NCBI RefSeq assembly: GCF_036785885.1
Contig: NC_092323.1
Coordinates: forward strand, 4,690,501 to 4,754,500
Origin: Coffea arabica
Lineage: Eukaryota > Streptophyta > Magnoliopsida > Gentianales > Rubiaceae
DNA: 64,000 bases
Reading direction: 5' to 3'
Shown: positions 1-12,714 of the stretch, piece after piece
Numbering within the stretch: position 1 is the stretch's first letter
How the letters are laid out: every line of letters starts with the position of its first letter
The notes under the pieces: generated by a model
Told to the model about the DNA's origin: nothing
The model's database searches: none
The model's input: the letters and a program-made list of their open reading frames with translations, nothing else
Program-made: the position numbers and the translations under genes

Positions 1-35
1 CATGGATTTTTTGTTGACTTCAGTGTAGTATAAAG

Positions 36-3000
36 ATGTCAGCTTTTCCAATTATTCCCAATAATGGCTTAATAATTTCTCAAGAAAGATTCAAACTTGA
101 TGTCGGAGAACCAAAATTTTTAGGAACATATAGAAGTGTAGCTAGTTCATTTTCTAAGTCATATCATAGTTTAGTTTCTCTGCCTTTATTGGGATGGAAT
201 TATGGTCATTGGACATCCCAACATAGATTATATTTGCATAGTACTAGGTTTAAGTCACTCAGCAATGAGACGAGACAGGCAGAAACCCGCTTGGGGAAAA
301 AGGTGAATTATGGTACGAGAAGGAAATTTTCAATAAGATTGCGACCGAGGTTAAGATTATACTGGAGAAGATTGAAAAGGGTTTCCATAAGCTCGATTTT
401 AAATGGTCTTGGAACATTCATTCGTAAAAACGTGAGAAGAGTGACCCTTTCGACTTCTGTTGCGGTTGTTTTGGGGCTCTGCTTTTTGTTTCTGAAACTG
501 ACTGCAACGTCGCCTCCTAAAGTTGTTCCCTACTCCGACTTGATCATGAGCCTGCAAAATGGAATGGTGTCAAAGGTTCTTTTCGAGGAGGGTACTCGTC
601 GGATATACTACAACACAGAATCGTGGGTGATGAAAGATGCTCAAATATCAGAACGTGAAGCTTTAGCTCCTGGAAATAGTATAGATGATGGTCAAGCCGG
701 CAATGATGTTCTAAAAACGAGTCAAATGGGTAGCAATGTGCTTAATAAAATGGTGAAAAGCCGAGCTTCTACTCCTTTATGGCAATTTTCTACCAGGAAG
801 ATTGATCACGATGAAGGATATCTTCTTAGTCTAATGAGGGAAAAAGGAACTTCATACAGCTCAGCCCCTCAATCACTACTTGCGTCAATCAGGAATTCAT
901 TGATAACAATGCTGTCATTATGGATCCCATTAACTCCTATCATGTGGCTTCTTTATCGTCAACTTTCTGCGGCCAATAGTCCAGCTAGAAGACGAAGGCC
1001 AAGTAATCAGTTGGTTACTTTTGATGATGTGGATGGTGTGGATACTGCAAAAGTAGAGCTTATGGAGGTATCCTCAAAATTTTGCTCATTAAATTTCATT
1101 TGCAGACACGCTTCTCATTGTTGATTTTTCCGAGAATGCATATTAGAACTAGAGATTGTAACTAAGAGGAAGTTTAAATGGCCATGAAATTCTCTTTGAG
1201 GACATGATTCATGTGGGCCCGCCTGTGTAAATGCAGCTAAATATAGAGCAGAGATTGTTAGTTCAACCTTTTGACTGCTCTGTGGTACCATTTGCGCTTG
1301 ATGTGTGCAATGCTATTTGTCCCTTTCTTAAGCTGAACAATTGTTTGGTTCAAAACTTGGATATAGAAAAAGGAATATCATTCATAAGGAAAGTTCTGCA
1401 ATCTTTAAGTTTTGGCAATAATCTTATCCCCAAAGAAAAAAAGTTTCAGCAAAATAACTGTTATGAGAAAATATATTACATGCTGTTCTAAGCAGTATTA
1501 TGGTTTTTTTTCCCTTTTATTTTCCTAAATATCTTTCTCTTTTTCTGGTTTTACTAAGGATGAGTACAAGGAACCAGGTAACCCATTTACTGGACCTCTT
1601 GACCCTTAACATTTTTTGAAACTTAGTGTCACTCCTCATTAAATCAAGTATTGATCTACAACATTAGTTGTCCAACTGCAGTTTAAAACTGTCTTGGTAA
1701 ACTTGAATAGTTTATAGTTCAATATATGGAATTGGTTTCATACTCCATCATAGATGTAGATCACTAAACATGGTTTGCTTCTTAGATGAACATTGGTATG
1801 CCAACCACTTGGTGTACTTGCTTTAGTTACCAAATCTTATACTCAGGATGATTATAGACACTAATAGTTCTCACCTATTTTTGGTCTGGAAATGAGAAAG
1901 TCAAATTTCTCAGCATCATTATATGAACAATAGTTGTGATTGAATTTCTGCTTTGATTTTCACTTTCAATACTGCTTGCTAATAGTAAGAGACATACCTT
2001 TGTTACTATGAAGCAAGAATCCTGGAGATACACTTACCATGATTGGGCTAGGTTAATGATCATATATGTGTGATGATCTACTTGCATATTCCGGCGTCCA
2101 AAAGTATAATGCATACTTTTCTTAAAATGAACACAATTCGGTCATAGAAGGTAGCTAGACTCACTTCTTTCTTCTTTTTCCTCTCTCTCTCTCTCTCTCT
2201 CTTCGTTTGGCATTGACTGTCTGTCTAACCTAGATTGCTATATTTTCCTATATTTTGTTAAGCCTATGCATAGTTATCAAAACTGAATAGAAGAGGGAGG
2301 TAGTACAAATTCCAAACTTGAGTCACTTGAATATTTTTCAAGGGCTACACAATGATAAACTTCCTTTGAGTTAGCATACAGTGCATAAAAGTAGAAATCT
2401 GAAAACAATTGGAATGAGAATGTACAGTTGTGTTATTGTTTGAACATTATTAACCATATTTATCTTGTTTCTGAAGAGCACATTGGAAAGTTAAAGTAGC
2501 AAATGTTAACTGAATATATCACCAAATCAATAAGGACAATGTGTCTTTCGGCCTTTTGAGATTCTGTTTTATATTCTGAGCTCTGTGGTGTGCTATCAAG
2601 TAAGTCTTTCATGCTAGACTGATTTACTGTGTTTTGGATTAAAGATTCAACAATACAGCATGAGATGCTACCGGAGTTAGTTTCTTTTATTGCTGTGTGG
2701 TTTTGCATACCCCTGGTCACTAAGTATACTTTTGTGTCTGTCTGTGTGAGAGAGCGCTTGCATGAGCCTACATACACATAATTGTACACAAAATTACAAC
2801 TGTTTGTTGCCATTGGGATTGGTTTTGATGCACGCACTTCATCTACAGATAGTATCGTGCCTACAAGGAGCAATAAACTACAGTAAGCTAGGAGCAAAGT
2901 TACCCAAAGGAGTGCTACTTGTGGGACCTCCAGGAACCGGGAAAACATTACTAGCCCGTGCAGTGGCTGGAGAAGCAGGAGTACCATTTTTTTCAGTTTC

Positions 3001-5307
3001 TGCCAGTGAATTTGTTGAGTTATTCGTTGGAAGAGGAGCAGCACGTATTAGAGATCTATTCAGTGTTGCAAGGAAAAATGCACCTTCAATAGTTTTCATT
3101 GATGAACTTGATGCTGTTGGAGGAAAACGTGGGAGAAGTTTCAATGATGAAAGGGATCAAACACTTAATCAGGTATTCTTTCACCCTGACTCAGGTATTT
3201 CTGCCTTTGTATATTTGAAAGTGTTTAGCTCTTAAACAATCCAATAATAATATGAAAAATTTAAGGGACATTAGGTGTGCCTTCTTGGAAGCTACGGACC
3301 AGGACATAAATATTTTAGAAAGATGAACACGCAATATATAAAGAGTTGAATTGTGTTGCATTAGTAGCATGAGCAAATTAATGAGAACTTCTTTGATGTG
3401 TTGCGCTAGAAACAGATTTATGTTTCTAAGGACCTGAAGATGGTAATGCATATGAACTGTTAATTGAACAATCATAAATGAATAACAAAAACTAGTTGCT
3501 AGAATCACCTAGAAATATTTGCAAGAAAAGCTCATAACTTCAAATTCTCGATCCAGAACAATGATAGTAATCAATGGTACATGGCTATTATAAACCTGAT
3601 AAAATTAAAACAAAAAAAAGTGCAAAAGACAATTCACAATTATATTGGAAGCACAAACCAATGACCTTATCCTGAAGCTAACAATTGTTCAGTCTCTCAG
3701 GAGTTTGAAAGATGGTTCAAAATTTTTGTATTTAGGTCTTCTCCACTTGATGTGTCTAAAGTGGTCCCAGTAATGAGGATACTGGTTCTGAAAGCAAGAC
3801 TACTAGGTTTATTTCCATTTGAGATTTTGTTTTCACCAGCTTTTTTTGTGGTTGTACTTGCCATATTCATTATGATCTTCAGTAACTCTTAATTTTGAGT
3901 ATCTTAAAAGATTGAAGAGCTTTTATTTTGTATAATTTCAATTTTCATTGACAATTCCTTGGCCTTTGCAGTTGCTGACTGAAATGGATGGCTTTGAGTC
4001 TGGAACAAATGTTGTTGTTATTGCTGCGACTAATAGACCTGAAGCTTTGGATCAAGCTCTTTGTCGACCTGGCCGCTTCTCCAGGAAAGTTTATGTGGGA
4101 GAACCAGATGAAGCTGGGAGGAGAAAGATTTTGGCCATACATTTTAGAGGGGTGCCTTTAGAGGAAGATATGGACCTTATCTGCAATCTAGTTGCATCTC
4201 TCACTCAAGGCTTTGTTGGTGCTGATCTTGCAAACATAGTCAATGAAGCTGCACTGCTTGCTGCACGCAGAGGTTAGTTTAAGATGTGCTGCATTAACAA
4301 ACTAAATTTCAGTTCTCTATCGGTGCAATCTTCTCCGCTGGTTAATTAAAAGAATGGTACTTTTTTTTTTTAAATTGAGAGCATCCTAGAACAATTATTT
4401 TCACCTCCCTAGACTCTTTGTAGGTCTGGTTTAGTCTATGGCTCGGCTCTTCTTGGGCGAGTACTTTCAACTCTAGCGGCATAAGCTCTTTGAGTCTCAC
4501 CTCCCTAGAAGTCAGGTGCTATTACGGCTACCAAGAAACTCTACCTTATCACTGGTTGAGAGAGTTTGGAGGATAGCTTAATGTGCGTAGAAAATGTCTC
4601 CTGAGCTAGCTAGGAACATAAATGGCATAGCATCCTTTTTTAAGCTGGAGAACTGTTGCTTTATGCATGATTGTTTCTTGGACATTTTAGAGGTGGTTAT
4701 GGGTATTATTGCAGGAGCTGATTAGTAAACTGAAAGCATGGTGTGGGAAGTTTTGATCGGCCAAAGGATGTTTTCAAAGCATCTTAAGAGCTGCTTCTGA
4801 GAATCAGCTTTGTATACCTTAAAAGCAGTTAAAGCAGGGTCTACCGCAAAAATAAAAATAGCTCAAAAGCTTTTAGATTCAAAAGTGGTATAATCAGCTG
4901 ATTTGAAGCAACTGATAAACTTTGCTGCTAAATCTCTTGCTACTGGTTTCCATTTCTTGAATATCTGAAATTGCTTAAAGGATTTTCCAGTAGCCTTTTG
5001 TGAGATGTCGAGAATGGTGTTGGTCATTTAATGCCTTCTGATTTGACCTTGCAAAATCTATAGCTGAATTTTCAATTCTGCTTGTCATATGCTTTCCTGA
5101 TCCACAGGGGCAGAACGTGTCTCCAGGGAGGATATAATGGAAGCGATAGAAAGAGCCAAGTTCGGGATAAGTGATAGGGATTCGAGTTCTAGTACCATAG
5201 GTAGGGAGCTAGGAAAACTGTTCCCTTGGATGCCTTCCCTAATGGGGAGGAATGATACGAGACAGGAAGGAACGGGTGGGCCTCTGGGCTATCAAACTCT
5301 AAGTTGA
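36..5307 (+). CDS. FTSHI3: FTSHI3: chloroplast FtsH-like AAA ATPase without a protease domain
   Basis: Four exons: 36-1067, 2849-3172, 3972-4272 and 5108-5307. All junctions are GT-AG and keep frame, giving 618 residues. The first 130 residues are basic and Ser/Arg-rich, as in a plastid transit peptide. Hydrophobic segments at about 136-155 and 286-308 would anchor it in a plastid membrane. The AAA module is complete: Walker A GPPGTGKT at 370-377, pore motif FVELFVG at 399-405, Walker B IVFIDE at 425-430, and a second region of homology with TNRP and RPGRF (472-488). After the ATPase core only about 60 residues follow, and no HEXXH zinc site or M41 protease domain is present. Length and layout match what I recall of Arabidopsis FTSHI3 (about 620 residues). 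Inactive FtsHi proteins are known to act in plastid protein import or assembly motor complexes; the exact role of this one is inferred. An in-frame stop lies just before the ATG, supporting the start. Confidence 0.9.
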
Positions 5308-5542
5308 TGAGCGCGTTCCCGTTTGTTGTATCCGGTCATTTGACCTTCACAAGTATAATTTTGATATCTGTAGATGTAGCTGCAATAATCTTTGCTTCCA
5401 TCGAGATGGGGTTCTTCTTGTTTATAATTTTTGTGCCGATCTGTAAACCAGAAACGTGATATTACTCCCACTTAATTTCTCCTATGATAAATACATTGGA
5501 ACGTGGTTAGTATCTGCAAATTTACGTTTTATGGCAGCTTTA

Positions 5543-5693
5543 CGCCTTGTTTGGATTGCTGTTTTTTGTAGAAAAATTACGTCGTTTTCCGTAATCACAT
5601 TTCCCTATTATCTTTTTTCCCTTACATACATCAAATCGCTACAGTAATTTTTTCATGAAAAATCATGAAAAATGCAATTCAAACACAACCTTA
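5543..5693. mobile_element. Tourist-like MITE, about 150 bp
   Basis: Ends are inverted: a left CCTTGTTTGGATTGC faces a right GCAATTCAAACACAACC. The interior has the block ATCGCTACAGTAATTTTT, also seen in the copy at 6126. No coding capacity. A target duplication is not clear, so boundaries are good to a few bases only. Confidence 0.65.
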
Positions 5694-5756
5694 ATTTTTG
5701 GGTTAATAACACTTTGCCTTCCTGGATTAGAGTGGTAGTTCTACTTTGTCCTCCTG

Positions 5757-5759
<3 letters not shown>

Positions 5760-5823
<64 letters not shown>
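5760..5823. repeat. (TA)n microsatellite
   Basis: About 31 uninterrupted TA dinucleotides. It lies between two copies of the same MITE family and is likely length-variable. Confidence 0.95.
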
Positions 5824-5824
<1 letters not shown>

Positions 5825-6125
5825 TGCCTAGGAAATGTTAAGAAAGATATAATCTGCAACTATTTATCATTAATTGAACCAGTAAGAAAGGTATAATGTA
5901 AATATAATACTCAAAATTAACATACTTTATACCAAAATATTTATTGATAAAAATATTATATATTTCTATGGCAAGGGAAGGTGTTACTATAAAAAAAAAA
6001 TGGGTGGAGGAGGAAGGTGTTACGATGGCAGAGGCAAAAGAGGGGAGTGAGAAAGATGGGCAATGACAGGGAGAGAGTAAGAAAACCAGAGAGCATGATG
6101 AGAAAAAAGGTGGGGAGAATACTAA

Positions 6126-6274
6126 AGGTCTTGTTTGAATTGATTGTTTCCGTCAGAAAATATTGTCGTTTTCCGTTATCACATTTCCCTATCACCTTTT
6201 TTCCTCACATATATCAAATCGCTACAGTAATTTTTCCATGAAAAATGACGGAAAATGCAATCCAAACACAACCT
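6126..6274. mobile_element. Tourist-like MITE, second copy of the 5543 family
   Basis: Left end AGGTCTTGTTTGAATTG and right end CAATCCAAACACAACCT are inverted repeats. The middle, from the GTCGTTTTCCGT block to the GCTACAGTAATTTTTCCATG block, is close to the copy at 5543. The flanks show at best a weak TAA/TAG duplication. Confidence 0.65.
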
Positions 6275-7972
6275 TAGATAGGAAAAATAATTCGTTGCTA
6301 TTTGAATGGGATGGTGGAACAAAAGTCCCTGATTAACCCAATAATACCAATTTCATGAATTTAGATCTTCTATTGTGATAGATTAATTGTATGATTGTAA
6401 GCCACCTTTGATTCCAAAACATGTCTTGTTCGTAGTGATAAATTACACCTAAACCCACTCCAATATTTTGGAATGAAAAAAAAAAAAGTGAAGTGAGATT
6501 TGCACTTTCAAATTAGCTTCTACCACTTATTGAAAGGATATTATTTAGCGAGAAGATTGGAGTGCGAGTGGTTAAAATAAGAGTGCAAATATCAATTCTC
6601 CAAAAGAATAGTAGTTTATTAAAGATTATCAAGCTTTAATAAAAAAAAATATTATTTGCACTCCCATGTTTTTAACCACATTTTCAACATAAAATAAATG
6701 TTGGGAGTACAAATAATAAAAAATAGAGGAAATAATAATATTTCGCTTTTAGCAGTTATTATCATTAATTGAGTATTCCCATTCCTCCGACCATACGGCA
6801 GGCGCTAGAATATGGTCGTTGTCAACATTGGCAACTGATTCCCTTAGTGGGCCTTCCAGACGATTCGCACAGATTCTTACGGTAAGAATTTGTTGTTAAT
6901 AAAAGGGAAAAAATCCGTGAATCTCTGAAATTGGAAGGATACGGTCCAGGAGTAGACAAAAGTGCTGCCGCTTTGGGCCAACCATTTGTATGTATTAGCT
7001 CATGGCCTCTTCACGCCTGAAAACGACGTGCGCTTGTCCTCCCAAACATTTCCAGGATGGATCTTTTTGCGTCTTGTGACAATGCCAACATCAATGCCCA
7101 CCTAATCGGATGCCCGGTCCCCGTCGCTTCACTTTTCTTCCCATGTTCGTTGGAATCCTGGACGCAGCGCGGCAGGATCTTCGATGCCGTGCCTCCCCAA
7201 GTACGGAAACTCACCTTTTTTGTTTTTTTTCCCGTCAATTGTCATCATCTAACTTATTCTTATTTTAATTTTAACCTATTTTAAAAAGGTAATTCAACAG
7301 GATTACGAAAAATCGACTGAATCATACGAATGCATTAGTCATCTATATGGATCTAAGAGAAACTACATACAGGATCACGTAAACTCGCTAGCAAAGTGCC
7401 TTTTGGCGACTTCTTGTGAGCCCAGCAGCCATTGAACACTTCAAAGATGAGAGAAGGAAATGGTAGTGATCTACGGGTTTAAAGTTCTTCATGCAACACG
7501 GCATGCTCCAACTTGGTCTTGGACCGCGGAAGGAGGACTCAGACTCATCGTCAAGGAATTTCTCTTCTTTAGATGCGTGCAACTTGTTTTTTTTTTTTTT
7601 TTACGCTTTCATCCTTCCTCTCATCCTTTTCAACGACCTTTTCAACGACAAGAATGACTCTAAAAACCCTCCTCTAATCACGAAATAATGTACATGAATA
7701 CATGACCAACAATCCCTAAGACAATTCACACGGCCACATGATCAACAATTGTAACAACTCTTCCATAATCACCAAGCAATGCACGTGAAACAATGACTAC
7801 TTGACCAACAATTGAGACAATTCCACAGCGAATTCTAGGGAAGACATGATCAAAATGCATTTCACGCAAACTTGCAATTGGAAATTTATGCTACTAATAA
7901 TAGCACCCTACTAAATAAAGTCATTCGAGAATGAGTTAATTCACACTCCCTTCATTCTCAATCCCCGCCTAG

Positions 7973-8151
7973 TGTGTTTGGATAGCCAAATAACGGCCAG
8001 AAATTTTTTGCTTACATCACAAATACAATTTTCAACACACTTTTTTATCTTTCCAATTACCTTTTTATTTCACGTACAATACATCACATCACAAAAAGTG
8101 TTATAGTAATTATTCCAAATAATATTTCAAATAATCTCCTGTCCAAACACT
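7973..8151. mobile_element. Short MITE with TGTTTGGAT ends
   Basis: Left GTGTTTGGATAGCCAAAT and right CTGTCCAAACACT are inverted. It shares the inner block CACATCACAAAAAGTGTTA with the element at 11768, so the two belong to one family. No coding capacity. Confidence 0.55.
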
Positions 8152-8651
8152 GACTCAACTGTGCTCCTTCGTTCCAAATTCACGCCTAATACAAATATTG
8201 ATTCAATGGTACGAGCTATCGATGCGTCACAGGTTGTGAAGATAGAACCGAGAGGTGTGGATAATAGCCTCTCCTACACATTATTTTTGGACATCAGCAA
8301 AGCTGAATAGTGAATACCAATTGAGAAAGGCCACTAAATATTTTACAAAATACTACTCTATTATTTCAACAACAAAAGGTGAGCTTAATGTACATTGCAC
8401 AAAGCAACAACAACATGACGACCAAGAACCTACTAGTTGCTAATCAATCTTCATTTTTTTGCTTTTGTATGTACATTTGCAACAGTCGTTCAACATTGGA
8501 TTTGCAGCCTTATTTTTCTGCATTTTGGGTATATACTCATTATGTCGGCCTGCAAGTTGCTCTTTCTTCTTGTTATTCAATGATCGTATACATGACTTGT
8601 TGCTTCGGTCCTTCAAAACCAGTCTTCAACTCGATTCCATAGCCTGGTGAT

Positions 8652-10577
8652 TTAGTAACCTTGTTCCTCAGTGAAGAAGGACTTCAGTCTCCGGTTCAGC
8701 TCTTTCCTGTGACTTGAAGGAAAATATGTCAAATGGAACATCTATTTACAAGGGACAAAACCACTCAAGCCAATTTTACGCATCTATACCTCATCAAAAG
8801 TCGGTCCATATTCGAGGTAGATAAGAGACCTCTGTTTTCTTCAGCTCTTCTAAGGAGGTAGGGCATAATCTGCTCTACAGGTCCAAATGGCAAGTACTTG
8901 CTGACTCGAAATCCTGCATTTTTCAATCCAAAAGACAGCGTCTCTGCCATTGCATAAAGTTGAGCGAATTGGAGCTTCCGGTTATCCTTTCCGATTCCCA
9001 ACTCTGTTGCCTTAACCGCTGCAAATTTCCCTGTTCATCATCAAAAGCACACAACTTACTCGTAGAAATGTATTGTGATTGAGTTCCTCAAACGTTATCA
9101 TATTTCAGATTCTCTACCTGATTCAACATTGTGTGTTGCAAGAACTACGGCGCCGGATCCACTAGCAACCTCTTCAAGCAGAAACTCTGCGCAGCTATTA
9201 TAGCTTGCATGCGTTTCTTGGATATTGTTTTGAATAGGAGACTCCGCTCCCAGAGAAGCTGCTATTCCTCGTTCGCTCGACATATAAGCACCCCTCACCA
9301 ACTTAAACCCCACCGGCACTCCAGCTTTATCTGCTGCTTTCTTTGCCTTTACCAACCTATCTTTTGCATCTTTTAGGTAAGCTTGAATTGTTCCGAAAAG
9401 TAGAGGTTCATCATCTCTATGATACAGGGCAGCCGAGGAGTACGTCAAGTAATCAATTGCTGGTTGCAGGGCAGTGTCCTCTGCATCAATTAGTAGTGGA
9501 ACATTGGCTTCCATACCCTTTTCACAAATCTTGAATAATCTTTCATGAGTCAAGAGGAGATTTCGCTCTTCCTCTGGGGACAAAGGCTCTGGCTTTTTTG
9601 GGGTATGATAAAAGGGGCTTGAATCTGAGAAAATTGGAAAACAATTAAGCTTCCAGGGGAGATGGAAAGCACTATCCCTGTATTCCCATCTCAGCAAATC
9701 GCTTACTCTTCTAAGCAAACTAGGGGGACAAATTGCACTAATCTTCACTACAACAAAGCTAACCTGTTCCAGAAAAAATCCAACATTTTCAAGCACTTTG
9801 CTAATTTTTCAGATATAGCACATGCATAATGTTTACAAGCACAAGAGAAGAAAAGTGCGTTACTGTTTTTTTTTTTTTTTTTTTTGAGAGGAGAGGGGGG
9901 GTAGGGGTGTGGAGGGGGAAGGTTTTGGGGCGTGCATGGAAACCAATGACCAGAAGAGGGGGAAAAGGTAAAAGAAAAGGAGATTGATGCAAGCAGCTTA
10001 CAGAGGACGGTGGCAGAGAGCTTGAGTATTCAACTGTCCTGATAAACTCCATCATATTCTGATCGCAGGATTCATAGTCCGCAGCATTTTCCAGACCGTA
10101 ATCCAACATCCCTTGCAATCCAGCAGGATCCCATAGCCTGGTGATGGTCCTACCTGCCTCCTCCAAATTTTTACCGGCACAGAAATGATCATAAAAAGTA
10201 TGTTTTATAGCTTCCGATATAACCTGCTTCAAGATAGGCGTTTCCATAAGCCTGGAATTCATGACCCACAGGCCCATATCCACCATGGGGTCAACTGCAG
10301 CCATTTCCAGGGTGATCAACGATTTCAACAGCCTTGGGGTGGAAACCGTTGAGAATAATCCCTTGACGTCTTGAAAATCAACGATGCTGTCTCTGGAAGA
10401 TTGAGTTGGGGTGACGGTGGGATTGATGGAGAAGTTGGCCTCACTGTCGGCTCTTTCCACTAGATTTAAAGGAGAAACGGCAGCAGCGATCGGGGATGGA
10501 GCAGAGCTAAAACGCCGGAGGAGGAAATATGGGAGGTTTTGGAGAAGCTTGGGGCACGCGACACCACGAGTGGCCAT
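8652..10577 (-). CDS. PRODH: Proline dehydrogenase, mitochondrial
   Basis: Oxidises L-proline to pyrroline-5-carboxylate with FAD on the inner mitochondrial membrane, the first step of proline catabolism. Exons on the minus strand: 10577-10002, 9763-9118, 9030-8790 and 8706-8652. They join in frame to 505 residues, close to the 499 I recall for Arabidopsis PRODH1. The N-terminus is Arg/Ser-rich (MATRG, then FLLRRFSSAP), as expected of a mitochondrial presequence. Family blocks follow in order: VVVKISAIC near 196, LIDAED 283-288, KLVRGAYM 346-353, LATHN near 402 and YLLRRAEENRG 465-475, which contribute to the FAD and proline sites. I chose the ATG at 10577; a longer frame starts only with TTG. 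Intron 1 (about 240 bp) holds a poly-T/G-rich stretch. Plant PRODH is normally induced by proline and hypo-osmotic recovery. Confidence 0.95.
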
Positions 10578-10670
10578 GCCCAAGGCTGATGGCGAAGTAA
10601 TTGCGGTCTGTTACTGCGGTTGTTGGCAAGCCTTCGGTCTTTCTTCACGTATGGGGTGGTTGTTGTGTTA

Positions 10671-10688
10671 CTCATGTACATATATAGA
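10671..10688 (-). promoter_or_regulatory. Possible PRODH core promoter: TATA box and ACTCAT
   Basis: On the gene strand a CTATATATG box (10678-10688) lies about 100 nt before the ATG. ACTCAT, the proline/hypo-osmolarity response core known from Arabidopsis ProDH promoters, occurs at 10671-10676 in the opposite orientation. Six bases occur by chance often, so this is suggestive only. Confidence 0.35.
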
Positions 10689-11155
10689 CATAGATACACG
10701 CGGAGCAACAAAACCATTACGTTACTTATTACAGGATCCTTCGTGGCCCCCCGTACTTGTGTGGGTCAGAATCGGCGTAATTAATGGTCAAATGATTTTG
10801 TGAGTCGCGCCGAATTTTAGTTCGCGGTAATGAATACGTTGGATACAGTCATCCAAGGCGAATTAACGGTTGGGGGGGGAGGGAGGAGGGTCTGGCAAAA
10901 GGAGGTACGTCACGTCAAGACGAAATCAGGATGGTACTGCATAGTCATTTCCCAGTCATGTCTTACTGGAATCCGACTCAGCCCATGCTCACGTCCCCCT
11001 GGACGCCAGCCAGCTGCTCTCCACTAACTCCTTGCTTCCGCTTCTTCTGTCTTTCTTCCTCGCTTCCCGCTGTTTTTTTTCTTAATAGCAAGTGGTAACT
11101 TCTTCTGGTGCAGAGGATTAATCAGACTGGAGATTTGGTCGACTTACTTACTTTA

Positions 11156-11304
11156 TACCTTGTTTGGATTGCATTTTTAAAATTTTTTAAAAAAAAATAT
11201 TACTGTAATAATTTAATATATGTAAGGTAAAAAATGTGATTAAAAAAATATGTTTACAAAAAACGTAACAATTTTTTAAAAAAAATTACTGTCCAAACAA
11301 CGCC
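11156..11304. mobile_element. Tourist-like MITE
   Basis: Left ACCTTGTTTGGATTGC faces right TGTCCAAACAACGCC. The interior has TATTACTGTAATA and runs of A and T. A TTA may flank both ends, but the exact edge is uncertain by a base or two. Confidence 0.6.
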
Positions 11305-11767
11305 TTAATACTATAAATTTTATCGTCACCACTTATATCTTTAATGAAAATTAGTTTTCGCATGGTTATACTAGATTGTAGTAATAACTCCAACAGAAGA
11401 AATCGCACCCCTAAATTACAATACGAGCCCGTAGGTGGTCCGACTCATTTTGTGTCTGATAGTTATCAGCATGTCCTGTAATCAATTCGTGTATACTATC
11501 TCATCGTGTAACCTTAAAATAAGATTATATATAGTCTAAAGAATTAGTCTGACCAAAATGTTGATGCGTCCTAAGTTAAAGAAAATTACAATACAAGGTC
11601 GCTCTTGGCAAACTAGAATGAACGAGTATTGCCGAATTAAAATTCCAGATTTACCCTTGACCCAAATGGAGTTATCGTGTAGTAGTACAAAATTAAGTAC
11701 TCCAGATAATTTTTCCCAACCGTGGGTGAGTGTGGAAAATCCAATTTAACATGTGATATGTATCAGT

Positions 11768-11937
11768 GAGTTTGTTTGGACAAGCCAAATTTGGTTTGTT
11801 TAATTTGTTTTCACAAATCCCAATCACCTTTTTATCTTCCCAATCACCTTTTTATCTCACATACATCACATCACAAAAAGTGTTACAGTAAATATCTCAA
11901 ATAAATCATCCAAATAAACTCTTATCCAAACAAACTC
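11768..11937. mobile_element. MITE with 17-bp inverted ends and AGT flanks
   Basis: GAGTTTGTTTGGACAAG at the left matches the reverse complement of CTTATCCAAACAAACTC at the right with one mismatch. AGT flanks both ends (11765-11767 and 11938-11940). The inner block CACATCACAAAAAGTGTTA relates it to the element near 7973. Confidence 0.7.
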
Positions 11938-12714
11938 AGTTCCTCCTAACGTACCTTGGGAAGTGGGCGCGTCCGGTTTTGCATGTTGCAGGCCAGGGCC
12001 TAGGGAGTTGGGTCAATTGAAGTTTTTTAATTAAATTTAAAAATACAGAAAATCAAGAAAGTTAAACTCTAATTTGGCGCTGTTACGCTATGAAAAAACA
12101 CCAAATATAATTTGTTAATAAAAATATTACGCATTGATTTTTTCTGTGTTACTCAGGTGTTGCTCTTAATACTACTCTTTTTCTACCTATAAATAGAGAT
12201 ACCCTTGCATTCAACCGCATCATCTTTTCAACTCAGTATATTCCATGCGTGGATCCTTATACTACTATATTCTCTACTTTTTAAGATATGCAAAATATGA
12301 GATTCTGACTTGTAATCGTTTTCATTTATTGCTTGATGGGGCCTCACGCGTGAGGCTGCCCGTGTGTTGTACTTTTATTGTATCCAATATGTATAGTAGT
12401 TGTTGGACAGAATTCTGGGAGTTTGGAGGGAATTTCTAACAGTAATTAAAGAGGACGTAAGAGATAATAGGTGACGAAAAGGGAAAAATCGAAACTAAAA
12501 TGATTCAGTTCTACGTCTAGTTCATATAATTATGCCAAAACAAACCAGTGATGTGAATTGTGATTTAGACATCATTTACTACAATAGATGAAACTAATAG
12601 AAAGGTCTTTTTTTTTCCTACTATAGTGAGCTGGTTTATCGTTGTTCCCCCGGATGCAAGGTAACGAGCATACGTTATTTCTTCGCTCTACTGTTAGCAA
12701 TGTCCAGAAATTTG

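Larger units (their letters stand above)
5308..8651. other. Intergenic, FTSHI3 to PRODH
   Basis: No coding exon that I can support. It holds two short related MITEs (5543 and 6126), a long TA microsatellite between them, a third MITE at about 7973-8151 and otherwise AT-rich unique DNA. Short open frames around 7010-7690 have no recognisable product and no splice logic. Both flanking genes end toward this gap (convergent), so it contains two 3' ends and no needed promoter. Confidence 0.6.

Noticed and set aside
7011-7688. Several overlapping open frames between FTSHI3 and PRODH
   Set aside because: No recognised family, no good start context and no splice pattern; consistent with chance.
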